This document shows positions 24,601 to 34,895 of a stretch of 64,000 bases of DNA, in pieces. The first letter of the stretch is position 1; each line of letters opens with the position of its first letter. Source of the DNA: Girardinichthys multiradiatus. Its lineage: Eukaryota > Chordata > Actinopteri > Cyprinodontiformes > Goodeidae. A program made the position numbers and the translations under genes. The stretch spans positions 11,724,740-11,788,739 of the forward strand of contig NC_061804.1 of assembly GCF_021462225.1 (NCBI RefSeq), given 5' to 3'. Below the pieces are notes generated by a model. The model was not told the DNA's origin. It saw only the letters and a program-made list of their open reading frames with translations, and made no database searches.

Positions 24601-26039
24601 GCTGGTGCCTATCTCCAGCAGTCTATGGGCGAGAGGCGGGGTACACCATGGACAGGAAGTTTAATAAGTAACTTGAATTAAAATTCTGACTTAAAGAAAT
24701 AGTTTTTCTCTTAATCTTGACTTAGTATTAATAATGACTTTCTGATATCTAATTTCTGGTCAAGATTAAGATATTTGTTTTACTTTTCGTCCAGATAGAG
24801 ATTGGTTTCTTTCAGTCTGAATTAGCTTGTCTAGGATATTATTTGAATAGAAAAATTCAAATTTTTTTCAGTGGCTGGAGTCCAAAAAAGAGGTGAGGAT
24901 AAATAACAGAAAATGAATCCTCTTCATCATTGAAAGTAGAGTTGGTTAATGGATAACAGGAGACTGAGGTGGTGGAAAGTGTAATGTTGCGTAACAGTTG
25001 TGTATTTGTCCATTATACTCACCCAGTAAACCCACTCCGGCGATTGTACCGATGGTAATGCCTGCTATTGCTCCTCCTGAAAGCCCTCCTGATGAAGCTT
25101 CGGGTGCCTCCGTTGTTGGTCCGCTGGTATCTGGTTCCTTAGTCTGTGCTGTATCTGGTCCACCAGTTTGAACTGTGGTTGGTCCCCCGGTGTGCGCTGT
25201 GGTTGGTGCACCAGTTTGAACTGTGGTTGGTCCCCCAGTGTGCGCTGTGGTTGGTGCACCAGTTTGAACTGTGGTTGGTCCCCCAGTGTGCGCTGTGGTT
25301 GGTCCACCAGTTTGCACTATGGTTGGTCCACCAGTTTGAAGTTTAGTGGTGCCATCTGAACTAACCTCTGTGATGACTTGCGTTGTTATGGGCACAGATG
25401 GTATGGTGGTTGCTCCACATAGATTTACTGGATCAGAAATAAAAGGTTTAAAGTCAAATCATGAAAATGCTCAATGTTACATGTCTAAGCATATTTAAGA
25501 AATATTTTAGTTAATGCTCTAAATAGTATTTAAATGGTTTAATGTTTAATCTTATAGGAGTAAATTATACTGATCTCAATAATAATTGACAGACGTAAGC
25601 AACTGAATCTTTGATCAAATAGTTCATGACAATGACTGAGACCATCCCTTTTCTCAACAATTTCAACACATTTTATGACCTTCATCAACCATCACCTTTG
25701 GCCACTCCTCCAAAATGCTCCATCATGGTCTCAATTGCCTTCCTACCAAGTTGTAAATTAAAACACAAGGGTTATGGCTTTCCTAAATCATTGATGTTGG
25801 TTGTTTCTCAGCTTGAACATCAGATATTTCCCCATTTTCTTCTCAGTTTATTGCATATATTGTACTCATACCTTTAGCAAAATATGACAACGAATGCTGC
25901 TGACCTTCTCTTCTAAACCAATATTTTGGCACTGTCTAAAAAATATGATGATAAAAGCCTTTTGGCCACTGCACATCAAAGTAGTTTTTTTACCTGTGCC
26001 GAAGAAGCAAAGAGCCACTATGAGAAGATTAGTTTTCAT
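21661..26039 (-). CDS. gene B: small mucin-like type I membrane protein
   Basis: Paralogue of gene A. Exons 26039-25994, 25427-25023 and 21704-21661 (495 nt, 164 residues plus stop). Exon 1 encodes MKTNLLIVALCFFGT, a signal peptide, ending one base into a codon before GTAAAA. Exon 2, after a CTGATCCAG acceptor, starts NLCGATTIPSVPITTQ. It then has about nine 8-residue units of TGGPTTVQ / TGAPTTAH type, an acidic linker, SSGGLSGGAIAGITIGTIAG and a GTGAGT donor. Exon 3, after an oligo-T tract and AG, encodes GGVFGLLKYTKKI and a stop. Exon lengths 46 and 44 nt, phase-1 introns and the helix are shared with gene A, while the repeat sequence differs. Intron 2 (3.3 kb) is longer than in gene A (1.0 kb) largely because of a Tc1 relic with an LTR inside it. 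Probable O-glycosylated surface protein; function inferred only from composition. Confidence 0.8.
21750..23960 (+). mobile_element. Tc1-like relic split by an LTR
   Basis: The left part (21750-22259) reads, through frame changes, SLTDIYQSRKGHEA and VWECFSYCG. The right part (23733-23960) reads NVMEHPAQ, SPAENVSGDFRHAGSEVEP and EELWNKVQ. Together these are the start, middle and end of one Tc1-like transposase family also seen at 47515. The LTR at 22260-23728 separates them. It lies antisense within intron 2 of gene B. Confidence 0.75.
22260..23728 (+). mobile_element. 1469-bp solo LTR
   Basis: Ends TGTTGG...CCAACA, flanked by AACA at 22256-22259 and 23729-23732 (4-bp target duplication). Excising it rejoins the surrounding Tc1 sequence. 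Promoter features: CRE-type TGACGTCA at 22414-22421, GACGTCAC at 22308-22315 and a CTATATA box at 22429-22435. AATAAA lies at 23399-23404. There is no internal gag/pol/env, so this is an old solo LTR. Its length is large for Gypsy and nearer some retrovirus-like elements; class not assignable by eye. Confidence 0.8.
23961..24554. other. unassigned, intron 2 of gene B
   Basis: AT-rich, no recognised feature. Confidence 0.4.
24555..24660 (+). repeat. dispersed repeat, family 1
   Basis: TTCTACCGCTTATTCCATAG, then GTGGGTCGCGGGGGAGC, the best-preserved of three copies (others at 2213 and, inverted, 10205). Confidence 0.75.
25140..25345. repeat. 24-bp coding repeat in gene B
   Basis: Alternating 24-bp units on the plus strand (CACCAGTTTGAACTGTGGTT / CCCCAGTGTGCGCTGTGGTT, each plus GGTG or GGTC). 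Same unit length as in gene A but unrelated in sequence, and organised as a 48-bp higher-order pair. Confidence 0.85.
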
Positions 26040-26353
26040 TGTTCCAGAGTATTGGCGTTGAAAAAGCAAAGTTTGTTGCAGAATGATTTTCTATGCTGCT
26101 GGAAAAACAGAATTACATACATAAAGGAATGATTAATATCCATAAAGATCATTTATGATCCATCTATGAAAGAAAACATAAAAATATAGGGCAAATTCAA
26201 AGTAGACGAATAAAGGTAAAAAAAAAAACAGTAAAACTACAGTAAATACTTTACCAAATGTGAAATATCAGCAATATCCACCTGGAACCAAATCTGAAAT
26301 CTAAAATCTTTTTAAAGTTCTGTAAAAACACCAAGCAGAGGTCAGCTACTCAC

Positions 26354-26417
26354 CAGAGAGTCTGTCTATGATGACTCTCTTCCTTTCCACTAAGACCAGA
26401 GGATATTTATCTTTTAT
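26354..26417 (-). promoter_or_regulatory. gene B 5' UTR exon and TATA-like box
   Basis: The minus strand has ATAAAAG at 26411-26417, then a short leader ending CTCTCTG at 26354 before GTGAGTAG. The acceptor for the coding exon is likely TCTGTTTTTCCAG near 26100. Layout parallels gene A. Start site inferred near 26388. Confidence 0.5.
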
Positions 26418-26419
26418 TA

Positions 26420-27685
26420 CCTTGTTATCACATCCACGTGTCATTTTTAGCCCTCCCATTTGTGTTTCCATTTCTTTCTTCGCCAGTTCATCTCACCACA
26501 CACATTTATTCATAATCTTTATCTGGTTTTATTTAGTTATTACTGTTAAATAAAAGTAATGAACATATGCAGGGAAATGCAGGATAGGTCTGGGTTGTGA
26601 TTGAGTCAATAAATAATGTATCCACCAACAACATTGTGGGGACAATTTTCTTGATTTAAACAGCACGCTGTTCTATTCTGTTAAAAAAAACAATAATGTC
26701 TCTTTCCTGCTGCATGGGGAGCTGGTTTTCCATATCTGAAAGAAGTAACATATATGTATATTTTTACTAATCTGTACTTACCACCTTGATTCTTCAGCTC
26801 GGGTCTGCAGCACTTGTTTGAACTGGCAGCTAGAAACTGTGAAAACTAAGGCAACAAGCTGATAAAGCCAGGTTACTTCACTCTGTTTGCTCAGCTTGGT
26901 GAGCTGTCCAGCAGACTGTGGCACTTGGTCACCATAGCACTGCAGCATCATTTACATGATCAGGTATAAAAAAGTCTCAGTAGTTGCCAGTTTTTCTTCT
27001 CTCTGGTTACCACCAGAAACAGTTCCCTGCCAGTTCCCAGAACCTTTCCTCTACCAACTCATTGTTGTCTGGAAATAAACATTACACAGCCAAAATAAGA
27101 AGGCTGTAAAAGTAATTCTCAGAAGAAATACGTTGAAAAATAGCCAAACTATTGCCATCAACTGCAGCTAAGGAAATACTATGGCCGAGTTTTACTTGTC
27201 AGTAAAAATAAATATTCCCATCCTTTTTTGGCACGAAGTGTATTGACTAAGGAATGATGCTTCTGATTTTTTACCACTGTACTCTTAACTGCCAGAGTGT
27301 GTAATTAGCCATTTTGAATTTTAAATCTAAACATTGTTGGTATAATAATTGATTTACAGACCCTGTTCTATTAGTACCTGGAAGTCAGAAAGATCTGCCT
27401 GAACACAACTAGAAAATCTTTCTGTTTATAGAACCATGTAAAAGAAAATTCCATTTATGGTACAACATATTTAAAGTTTTAGCCAGAAAGGTTTTTGGAT
27501 TTTATGTTAACTAAAATTAGCCAAGTTAATCTTGCCTTTTGGCTTTGACGTACGCTAATGTTGTGTAAACCAGTTTGAGGAAAAATAGCATTTAGCCAAG
27601 TTAGCTTTGAGCTTTTGATTTTCTTGACTTTAGCAGTTAGCTAAGTTAGCTTCAGCAAAGTTAGCAGCCCCTTACCTTTAATTGG
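26420..27685. other. unassigned upstream of gene B
   Basis: No gene recognised. 27540-27670 contains several imperfect AGTTAGCT-type units. The stretch may include distal promoter sequence of gene B. Confidence 0.4.
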
Positions 27686-28445
27686 CTACATCTGGCCTGG
27701 CTCTGTGTCTACCTGTGACACCTTTCTGGAGAGGGGAATCGTCCGAGCTTCTGCGGGCAACAACTTAATGCTCACCTTCTACAGATGATCCACATAGCCC
27801 TGTCTTTTAGTGTTTAACCCTTTCTCTCTCCTAGACATGGCGATTGACTGAGCTTAACTGTAACAAACTATGTGCTCTCTTTCAGACTCTAACCTTGAAA
27901 ACTGGCTCAGAGTTTATCTGTTCTTTCTTTCTAGGTGAACGACTAAAGGAGCTACATCCATTAACATTTACTTTTCCTTCCCATAGAAAGTAGTCCTGGA
28001 TCAGTGCTTCTTTGTTCTCTTTGTGTCTCTGCTCTGTTCTCTCAAACCCCCAGTCGGTCGTGGAAGATGGCCACTCACACTGAGCCTGGTTCTGGTTCTG
28101 CTGGAGGTTTCTTCCTGTTAAAAGGGAGTTTTTCCTCTCCACTGTCACTACATGCATGCTCAGTATGAAGGATTGCTGCAAAGTCAGCAATGGTGACTGT
28201 CCACTGTCTCTACATGCTCATCCGGGAGGAGTGAATGCTGCAAGTCACTGACTGGATGCAATCTGCTGGGTTTCCTTAGATAGAAAAACTTTTTATCCAA
28301 TTTGAATAAATAACTGAATCTGAGTGAACTGTTCAATGGTTAGGATTAATTGGAATGTATGTACCTGACTTTTGTGAAGTGCCTTGAGACAACATGTTGT
28401 GAATTGGTGCTATATACATAAAACTGAATTGAATTGAATTGAATT
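27686..28445 (+). repeat. LINE 3'-end-like repeat, copy 1
   Basis: About 760 bp shared with 39114-39880, including TTCTGCTGGAGGTTTCTTCC and AAAAGGGAGTTTTTCCTCTC, ending in a (GAATT)n tail after GTGCTATATACATAAAA. The pentanucleotide tail and 3'-only preservation suggest a 5'-truncated LINE copy. Open frames on the minus strand are shadows of this repeat. Confidence 0.75.
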
Positions 28446-28559
28446 AAAGTCAGCAGTTTCCTAAATTGGCAGTGCGCTAGTTAGCTTCAGTCAAAGGTGG
28501 CTGTTAACCAGGTTAGCATTAAAGTTAGTCAGATGGCTGCTTCCAGTGGGGTAAATCAC

Positions 28560-28700
28560 CTTGTCATGAAGCTCAGATCATCAACAACTGGTTTCTTGAA
28601 CATGACAATGAGTTCATTGTACTCCAGTGGCCTTCACATTCTCCAGATCTCAATCCATTAGAGCAATGGTCCCCAACAATGCTGACCCACAGATAATTTG
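28560..28700 (+). pseudogene. Tc1-like transposase C-terminal fragment
   Basis: Reads FIVLQWPSHSPDLNPLE (about 28612-28663), the conserved region with the last acidic catalytic residue of Tc1-like DDE transposases (SPDLNPxE). It is followed by GGTCCCCAACAATGCTGACC, which resembles a hAT terminus and marks another junction. Confidence 0.7.
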
Positions 28701-29315
28701 AATTAATTGGTACGATACTTGAACTCCTCCACTTGAGGCAGGAACTCCCCTCCAACCTGAAGAGGACAAGCCACCCTTTTCCGGTCGAGAACGATGGCCT
28801 CGGACTTGGAGGAGCTGATCCTCATCCCAGCCGCTTTACTCTCGGCTGCGAACAGCCCCAGCGTATGCTGTAGGTCTTGGCTAGAGGGGGCCAGCAGGAC
28901 CACGTCATCTGCAAAAAGAAGAGACGAAATCCTCTGGTCCCCAAACCAGACCCCCTCCGGCCCTTGGCTGTGTCTAGAAATCCTGTCCATAAAAGTTATG
29001 AACAGGACCGGTGACAAAGGGCAGCCCTACCGGAGTCCAACATGCACCAAGAACAGGTCCGACTTAGTGCCGGGAATACGGACCAAACTCCTGCTCCGCT
29101 CGTACAGGGACCGGATGGCCCCTAATAAAGGGCCCCCGATTCCATACTCCTGGAGCCCACAGGACATCACGAGGGACACAGTCGAATGCCTCCTCCAGGT
29201 TCACAAAACACATGTGAACCGGTTGGGCAAACTCCCATGAACCCTCGAGCACCCTGTAGAGGGTATAGAGCTGGTCCACTGTTCCACGGCCGGGACGAAA
29301 ACCACACTGCTCCTA

Positions 29316-30370
29316 CACCCTCTATTCTTAGCAGAATAGAGGGTGTTTTACAAAACAACATCATGCTGGGAACGGTGAAGGTGGTGTGAGGGGTGCATAT
29401 GTTTATCTTGAGCATGTGTGTGCAAATGAGTGTGTGCAAGTAAGTCCATGAAGCACTGTCACAGAGGCCATTGTCCTTGATGGTTCGTTGGAATGTTCAT
29501 CAACCGGCCACAAAGTTCTGAGCAGGTCCACAGATGTCCTCAGGGAAGGGAGGGGGGCAGAGGGAGCAGAGCATCATGTTTACATAACTTCCAGGAGAAG
29601 TTGAAGATAACCAGCCATCAAGGCCGCGCAAGGGAGCCAGATTCAGAAAACCAATAATTATTTGGGTTAGGCTGACTCTTAATTTTCCGTCAGCCTTGAG
29701 AGTCTTGCTGGTGCTTCACAAAGGCGAATCCAAACAGCCAAATTCCTGGTCTTTCTGCCAGATCCAAGCGAACAACTTTCTCCAAGATTTATACCATTTC
29801 ACCCCTGAGTCCAGGAACCGCAACCTGCCTGCGATCCTGTATAAGGATCACATCCAGTCTGCAATTCAGCTCACGTAACATCTCAGTCTGAGTGTTGATC
29901 GCTCTGAAGATCCCATCATACATGCCAGGCAGCCTTACAATGGCCAGAACAGCTGCTGACATTCTCCGAATTTCTCGATATGCCAGGTAACCGCTGACTC
30001 CAAAAAGCAGAAATCCTGATATCAAACTTCCAATTATATACACATCTTCCACATCCTCGACTGACATTATCAACAAACACACAATCCTCCACTTCTGCCA
30101 GGAGTCCATCGTGTATCCGGAGAAAAATGTCCCGTCCGGGCAAGCGGGCTCTCCCGACCCCTGTCTTCTCGTCGAGAAAATTTGATCAATTGCATTGAGA
30201 GACCAGCTGACCAAATCCATATTTTGGAAGAATTTGGAAGATGTGCAAAAAGAGGCTCCAAAAAGACAAGACACAGAGCTGAAGCAGGGCAGATATGGGA
30301 GCGGTGCGGGAGACAGAGGAAAAGCGTCACCCTCCACCGAGAGCAGGAAAGGCAGGATTGAGGAGATCAT
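29316..30370 (-). mobile_element. insert of unknown class inside the Rex3 copy
   Basis: About 1.05 kb with no LINE similarity replaces the middle of the Rex3 ORF. Its left edge coincides with a near-perfect palindrome, CACCCTCTATTCT TAGC AGAATAGAGGGTG, at about 29318-29347. The right edge is less certain (30300-30370). No matching terminal repeat or target duplication was found. It carries the ORF at 30220-29789. Confidence 0.5.
29789..30220 (-). CDS. 143-residue membrane-protein ORF in the Rex3 insert
   Basis: Start chosen at the ATG at 30220 (MDLVSWSLNAIDQIF); the frame is also open upstream to 30370, but that part looks like leader or flanking LINE. Seen: an N-terminal amphipathic stretch, a Cys/Gly-rich segment (ACPDGTFFSGYTMDSW) and a short hydrophobic stretch (IVCLLIMS). 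A strong membrane segment follows (VYIIGSLISGFLLFGVSGYL), then a basic RREIRR-like turn and a helical tail with INTQTEMLRELN heptad-like spacing, probably coiled coil. No match to a family I know. It has no intron and is intact over 143 codons despite lying in a dead LINE, so it was carried in with the insert. It could be an accessory protein of an uncharacterised element or a retroposed gene. Confidence 0.5.
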   Translation of the reverse strand: MDLVSWSLNAIDQIFSTRRQGSGEPACPDGTFFSGYTMDSWQKWRIVCLLIMSVEDVEDVYIIGSLISGFLLFGVSGYLAYREIRRMSAAVLAIVRLPGMYDGIFRAINTQTEMLRELNCRLDVILIQDRRQVAVPGLRGEMV

Positions 30371-31639
30371 CGAAGTTCCACCGCCCGATAATGTCCTCAG
30401 TCGAGGTCAGCAGCCTCCCACCCCCACTAAACACAGTGTTGGCGAAGCACTGCTTCCCCCTCCTGAAGCGCCGGACGGTTTGCCAGAATCGCTTCGAGGC
30501 CAACCGATAGTCCTTCTCCAAGGCTTCACCGAACTCCTCCCAGGCCCGGGTTTTTGCCTCTGCCACAGACCGGGCCGTGGCACGCTTGGCCTCACGATAC
30601 CCGTCAGCCGCCTCAGGAGTCCCATAAGCCAACCACAGCCGATAGGACTCCTTCTTCAGCTTGACAGCATCCCTTACTGCCGGTGTCCACCACCGGGTTC
30701 TGGGATTGCCGCCGCGACAGGCACCGCAGACCTTACGGCCGCAGCTACGGGCAGCAGCATCGACAATAGATGCGGAGAACATGGTCCACTCGGACTCTAT
30801 GTCTCCAACATCCCCCGGAATCTGGTCAAAGCTTTCCCGGAGGTGGGAGTTGAATACATCCCTGGCCGAGGGCTCCGCCAGGCGTTCCCAGCAGACCCTC
30901 ACTATGCGCTTGGGCCTGCCAAATCTGTCCGGCTTTCTCCTCCTCCAGCGGATCCAACTCACCACCAGGTGGTGATCAGTGGACAGCTCAGCCCCTCTCT
31001 TCACCCGAGTGTCCAAAACATGCGGCCGAAGGTCTGATGATACGACAACAAAGTTGATCATTGACCTGCCTAGGGTGTCCTGGTGCCAAGTGCACTGATG
31101 GACACCCTTATGTTTGAACATGGTGTTCATTATGGACAATCCATGACTAGCACAGAAGTCCAATAACAAAACACCACTCGGATTCAGATCGGGGAGGCCA
31201 TTCCTCCCGATCACACCTCTCCAGGTGTCACTGTCATTTCCCATGCATTAAACAACCACCAATACGATTCTGTCTGACTCCTACCTGTGTTTGGGTCCTT
31301 ATGTTGAGACCTAATTCCTGCATGCCCACTATCACCTTCTGTTACTCTCTCTTTGCTATGTTGTATATTTTACAGTTTAAGTTGTTTTGGAAAAAATTAG
31401 AGCAGCCTGTCACAGGATGTTTTTGTAGTAACCATGTCTCAATTCATACCTGCAATGGGGACATTTTATACCCACTTCAACAACCAATAAAAGTAGGATA
31501 ATCATCCATTCTTAAACTCCATTAAATCTTCTAAAGAAACAGAAGGTCATTCACCAATATTTTGCTTTGATCCCCCAGAATGGGATCAGAGTCAAAACGA
31601 ACAAACACTGCTGAAGAGGTCATTGAAGTTTGTTTTTTT

Positions 31640-32490
31640 AGGTCAGATGTGTTTGGTGGACCTGGAAAATGCTTACAGCCATGTTCCTCAAGGTAATTTG
31701 AGGGGGATTCTGTGGGAGTAGGTGGTGCTAGCGATGAAGCTAGGAGCTGTCCATAGCAAGAACTGTGTCCCCATTCAAAGCAGAAAGTCGAGCTTCCTCC
31801 CAGTGTGGGTTGGACTCCACCCTTGTGGACTGCCCCTTGTCCATGATCCTGTTTGTGAGGGGATCTTAAATTGTAGCTGTGGGGAAGAGGGTGTCTGGTT
31901 TGGGAACCTGAGGGTCTCATGTTTTATTTCTGCAGATGATTTGGTTCTGTTGGTAGCTCCAAGCTATGACCTTCAGCATGTCCTGAGAGGGTTAGTAACT
32001 ACGTGTGAAGTGGCTGGGATTAGAGTGATCTCCTATTAGTCTTAAGCAATGGGCACTGGGGTCTGTGATTACTCTGTGCCTCACAGAGGAGTTCTAGGAT
32101 CTCTGGACCACTGTGTTCTACAATGAGCTGAGCAAATAAGTACAACTCGATTCACTGATCTGTCTTTCTACTGAACCTCATCTTTGATCATGAGACATGG
32201 ATTATGACCAAAGAACAGGTCTTGAATACAGGCAGCTGAAGTGAGCTGGTCGGATTCATCGTTGGATAAGATCCAGGGAGTTTGAAGTAGAGGTGCTACT
32301 CTTCCACATTGAAAAGAGTCGGTCAAGGTGATTCGCTTGGTCAGGATACTTCCTGGACTCCTCTCTTTGGAGGTTTAATAGGCAACTCCCAGGGGTAGAG
32401 AGGCCCCTGAGCAGACCCAGGACCCACTGCAGGGACTGTAGAAAACCTTAGGATCCCTCAAAATAGCCTGGGGATTTTTACTGGGAACAT
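31640..32490 (+). pseudogene. Rex3-like LINE reverse-transcriptase relic
   Basis: Plus-strand pieces CLVDLENAYSHVPQGNLRG (about 31648), EEGVWFGNLRVS, ISADDLVLL (FADD position, changed to SADD, about 31935) and a C-terminal GREAPEQTQDPLQGL-like end near 32440 follow the Rex3 order with many frame changes. More diverged than the copy at 28712-31250 and in the opposite orientation. Confidence 0.65.
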
Positions 32491-33281
32491 GGAGTTCTGG
32501 TTTTCTCTTCAGATGGTGGTTGACAGACAATTTTTAATTCTTCAGTATATATTTGAAGTTCAATGGAAACTGACATGGAAAAATGGCTCCGCTGTTGTTT
32601 CTTATATATGGAGTGACAGTGGGCATGTGCGAGGAGGGCGTCCACATCACTGGTTAGGTACAGATTGAAAATACATTTGAAGTCAAATGTTCACATGCAA
32701 ACTATGTTTGATTGTGGACACAAAGTGCAAACTTGGCAGAAAATCCACGCCTTAAAAAATATTGGTGCTGGTGTGAGCAGTGAAAGATCGGCAGGAGGCC
32801 TTAGATTCTTTTTGAATAACAGCTTTCCTTTTTATTGCCGGATGATTTGTGTCACTTATGCAGAAGAGCGAAAGCTGATGTGTTCACCACAAGAATCACT
32901 CAGATGTTTGATCAATGAATTTCCTATCTTCACAGTTCAAACTGCAGCTTTCATACAGGACAGCGTAACATTGATCTGCTGATTTTTTGCATGTTAAAGG
33001 AATATCCTTCTACTAGTGACCATGTACTGTATGATGTAAGCAGCGATAAGACAAAATGTCCTCAGTATCTTTTCTGAGGAAGCAAAACTGACATGTTGGT
33101 GTCGATGGCAATAATGAAACTTAAGGAAGTATTAAGTATCAGGTTTCAGTTTGTTATCCTCCCAGGTTTATTGCTCTTATCTTGAGCTGTTCCTTATAGT
33201 TATTACTACTGGATGGTAATAAAAAGGCCACACCTTTTAGATATGTTATGGAAAATATAGACAATGACTGAGGTCGATACA
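32491..33281. other. unassigned
   Basis: No feature recognised; a 105-codon plus-strand frame at 32665 has no motif. Confidence 0.4.
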
Positions 33282-34895
33282 CAGTGCCTTGCGAAAGTAC
33301 TCGTCCCCCTTGAACTGGTCAACCTTTTGCCACATTTCAGGCTTCAAACATAAAGAAATAAAATTCTAATTTTTTGTGAAGAATCAACAACAAGTGGGAC
33401 ACAATCGTGAAGTGGAATGAAATTTATTGGATGTGTCAAACGTTTTTAACAAATAAAAAACTGAAAATATTATTCGGGCCGTTTACTTTCAGTGCAGCAA
33501 ATTCACTCCAGAAGTTCAGTGAGGATCTCTGAATGATCCAATGTTGTCCCAAATGACTGATGATGATAAATAGAATCCACCTGTGTGTAATCAAGTCTCC
33601 GTATAAATGCACCTGCTCTGTGATAGTCTCAGGGTTCTGTTCAAAGTGCAGAGAGCATCATGAAGACCAAGGAACACACCAGGCAGGTCCAAGATACGGT
33701 TGTGGAGAAGTTTAAAGCTGGATTTGGATACAAAAAGATTTCCCAAGTTTTAAACATCCCAAGGAGCACTGTGCAAGCAATCATATTGAAATGGAAGGAG
33801 TATCAGACCACTGCAAATCTACCAAGACCCGGCCGTCCCTCTAAACTTTCATCTCGAACAAGGAGAAGACTGATCAGAGATGCAGCCAAGAGGTCCATGA
33901 TCACTCTGGATGAACTGCAGAGATCTACAGCTGAGGTGGGAGAGTCTGTCCATAGGACAACAATCAGTCGTACACTGCACAAATCTGGCCTTTATGGAAG
34001 AGTGGCAAGAAGAAAGCCATTTCTCAAAGATATCCATAAAAAGTCTCGTTTAAAGTTTGCCACAAGCCACCTGGGAGACACACCAAACATGTGGAAGAAG
34101 GTGCTCTGGTCAGATGAAACCAAAATCAAACTGTTTGGCCACAATGCAAAACGATATGTTTGGTGTAAAAGCAACACAGCTCATCATCCTGAACACACCA
34201 TCCCCACTGTTAAACATGGTGGTGGCAGCATCATGGATTGGGCCTGCTTTTCGTCAGCAGGGAGAGAGAAGATGGTAAAAATTGATGGGAAGATGGATGG
34301 GGCCAAATACAGGACCATTCTGGAAGAAAACCTGTTGGAGTCTGCAAGAGACCTGAGACTGGGACGGAGATTTATCTTCCAACAAGACAATGATCCAAAA
34401 CATAAAGCCAAATCTACAATGGAATGATTCACAAATAAACGTATCCAGGTGTTGGAATGGCCAAGTCAAAGTCCAGACCTGAATCCAATCGAGAATCTGT
34501 GGAAAGAGCTGAGGACTGATGTTCATGAACGCTCTCCATCCAACCTCACTGAGCTCCAGCTGTTTTGCAAGGAAGAATGGGCAAGAATTTCAGTCCCTCG
34601 ATGTGCAAAACTGATAGAGACAAACTCCAAGTGACTTGCAGCTGTAATTGCAGCAAAGGGTGGCGCTACAAAGTATTAACGCAAAGGGGCTGAATAATAT
34701 TGCACGACCCACTTTTCAGTTTTTTATTTGTTAAACAAGTTTGACACATCCAATAAATTTCATTCCACTTCACGATTGTGTCCCACTTGTTGATTCTTCA
34801 CAAAAATTAGAATTTCATATCTTTATGTTTGAAGCCTGAAATGTTGCAAGAGGTTGAAAAGTTCAAGGGGGCCGAATACTTTCGCAAGGCACTTT
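33282..34895 (+). mobile_element. near-complete Tc1-like transposon
   Basis: About 1.6 kb with terminal inverted repeats of roughly 180-200 bp: left CAGTGCCTTGCGAAAGTACT (33282 on), right end GAATACTTTCGCAAGGCACT. Inner repeat ends lie near 33475 and 34715. The expected flanking TA is degraded on the left (CA) and present on the right. The transposase gene lies inside in the plus orientation. Despite the two stops it is the best-preserved complete Tc1-like copy in the window. Confidence 0.9.
33660..34679 (+). pseudogene. Tc1-like transposase with two nonsense codons
   Basis: 339 codons in one uninterrupted frame from ATG 33660 to TAA 34679, the normal length of fish Tc1-like transposases. 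It has an N-terminal paired-like HTH (about residues 5-110, with GRPSKLS linker) and a DDE domain with WSDETK (first Asp), FQQDNDPKHKAK (second Asp) and [15 protein letters not shown] (final acidic residue). There is a TGA at 34425-34427 where the family has Trp, and a TGA at 34632-34634 where Arg is expected. Both are single-base transitions (the second CGA to TGA), typical of decay at an otherwise intact gene. No frameshift seen. The first stop would remove the third catalytic residue. Confidence 0.9.

Larger units (their letters stand above)
28712..31250 (-). mobile_element. Rex3/RTE-type LINE, truncated and interrupted
   Basis: The minus-strand frame 31244-30327 covers the endonuclease C-terminus ([10 protein letters not shown] with catalytic His) and linker ([35 protein letters not shown]). 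After an insert at about 29316-30370, reverse transcriptase resumes with CGFRPGRGTVDQLYT and NLEEAFDCVPR. It then has EGVWFGDQRISSLLFADDVV (catalytic FADD near 28905) and ends at VEEFKY near 28712. Wording and order fit Rex3 (RTE clade). The 5' end, about 600 nt between linker and RT, and the 3' end are missing. Confidence 0.8.

Noticed and set aside
25626..25877. 83-codon plus-strand frame in intron 1 of gene B
   Set aside because: No motif and no conservation with the equivalent intron of gene A.
27882..28190. Minus-strand frame repeated at 39364-39621
   Set aside because: The two frames are similar only because both lie in copies of the same LINE-type 3' repeat.
30195..31037. 280-codon plus-strand frame
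   Set aside because: Shadow of the Rex3 endonuclease/linker frame on the opposite strand.
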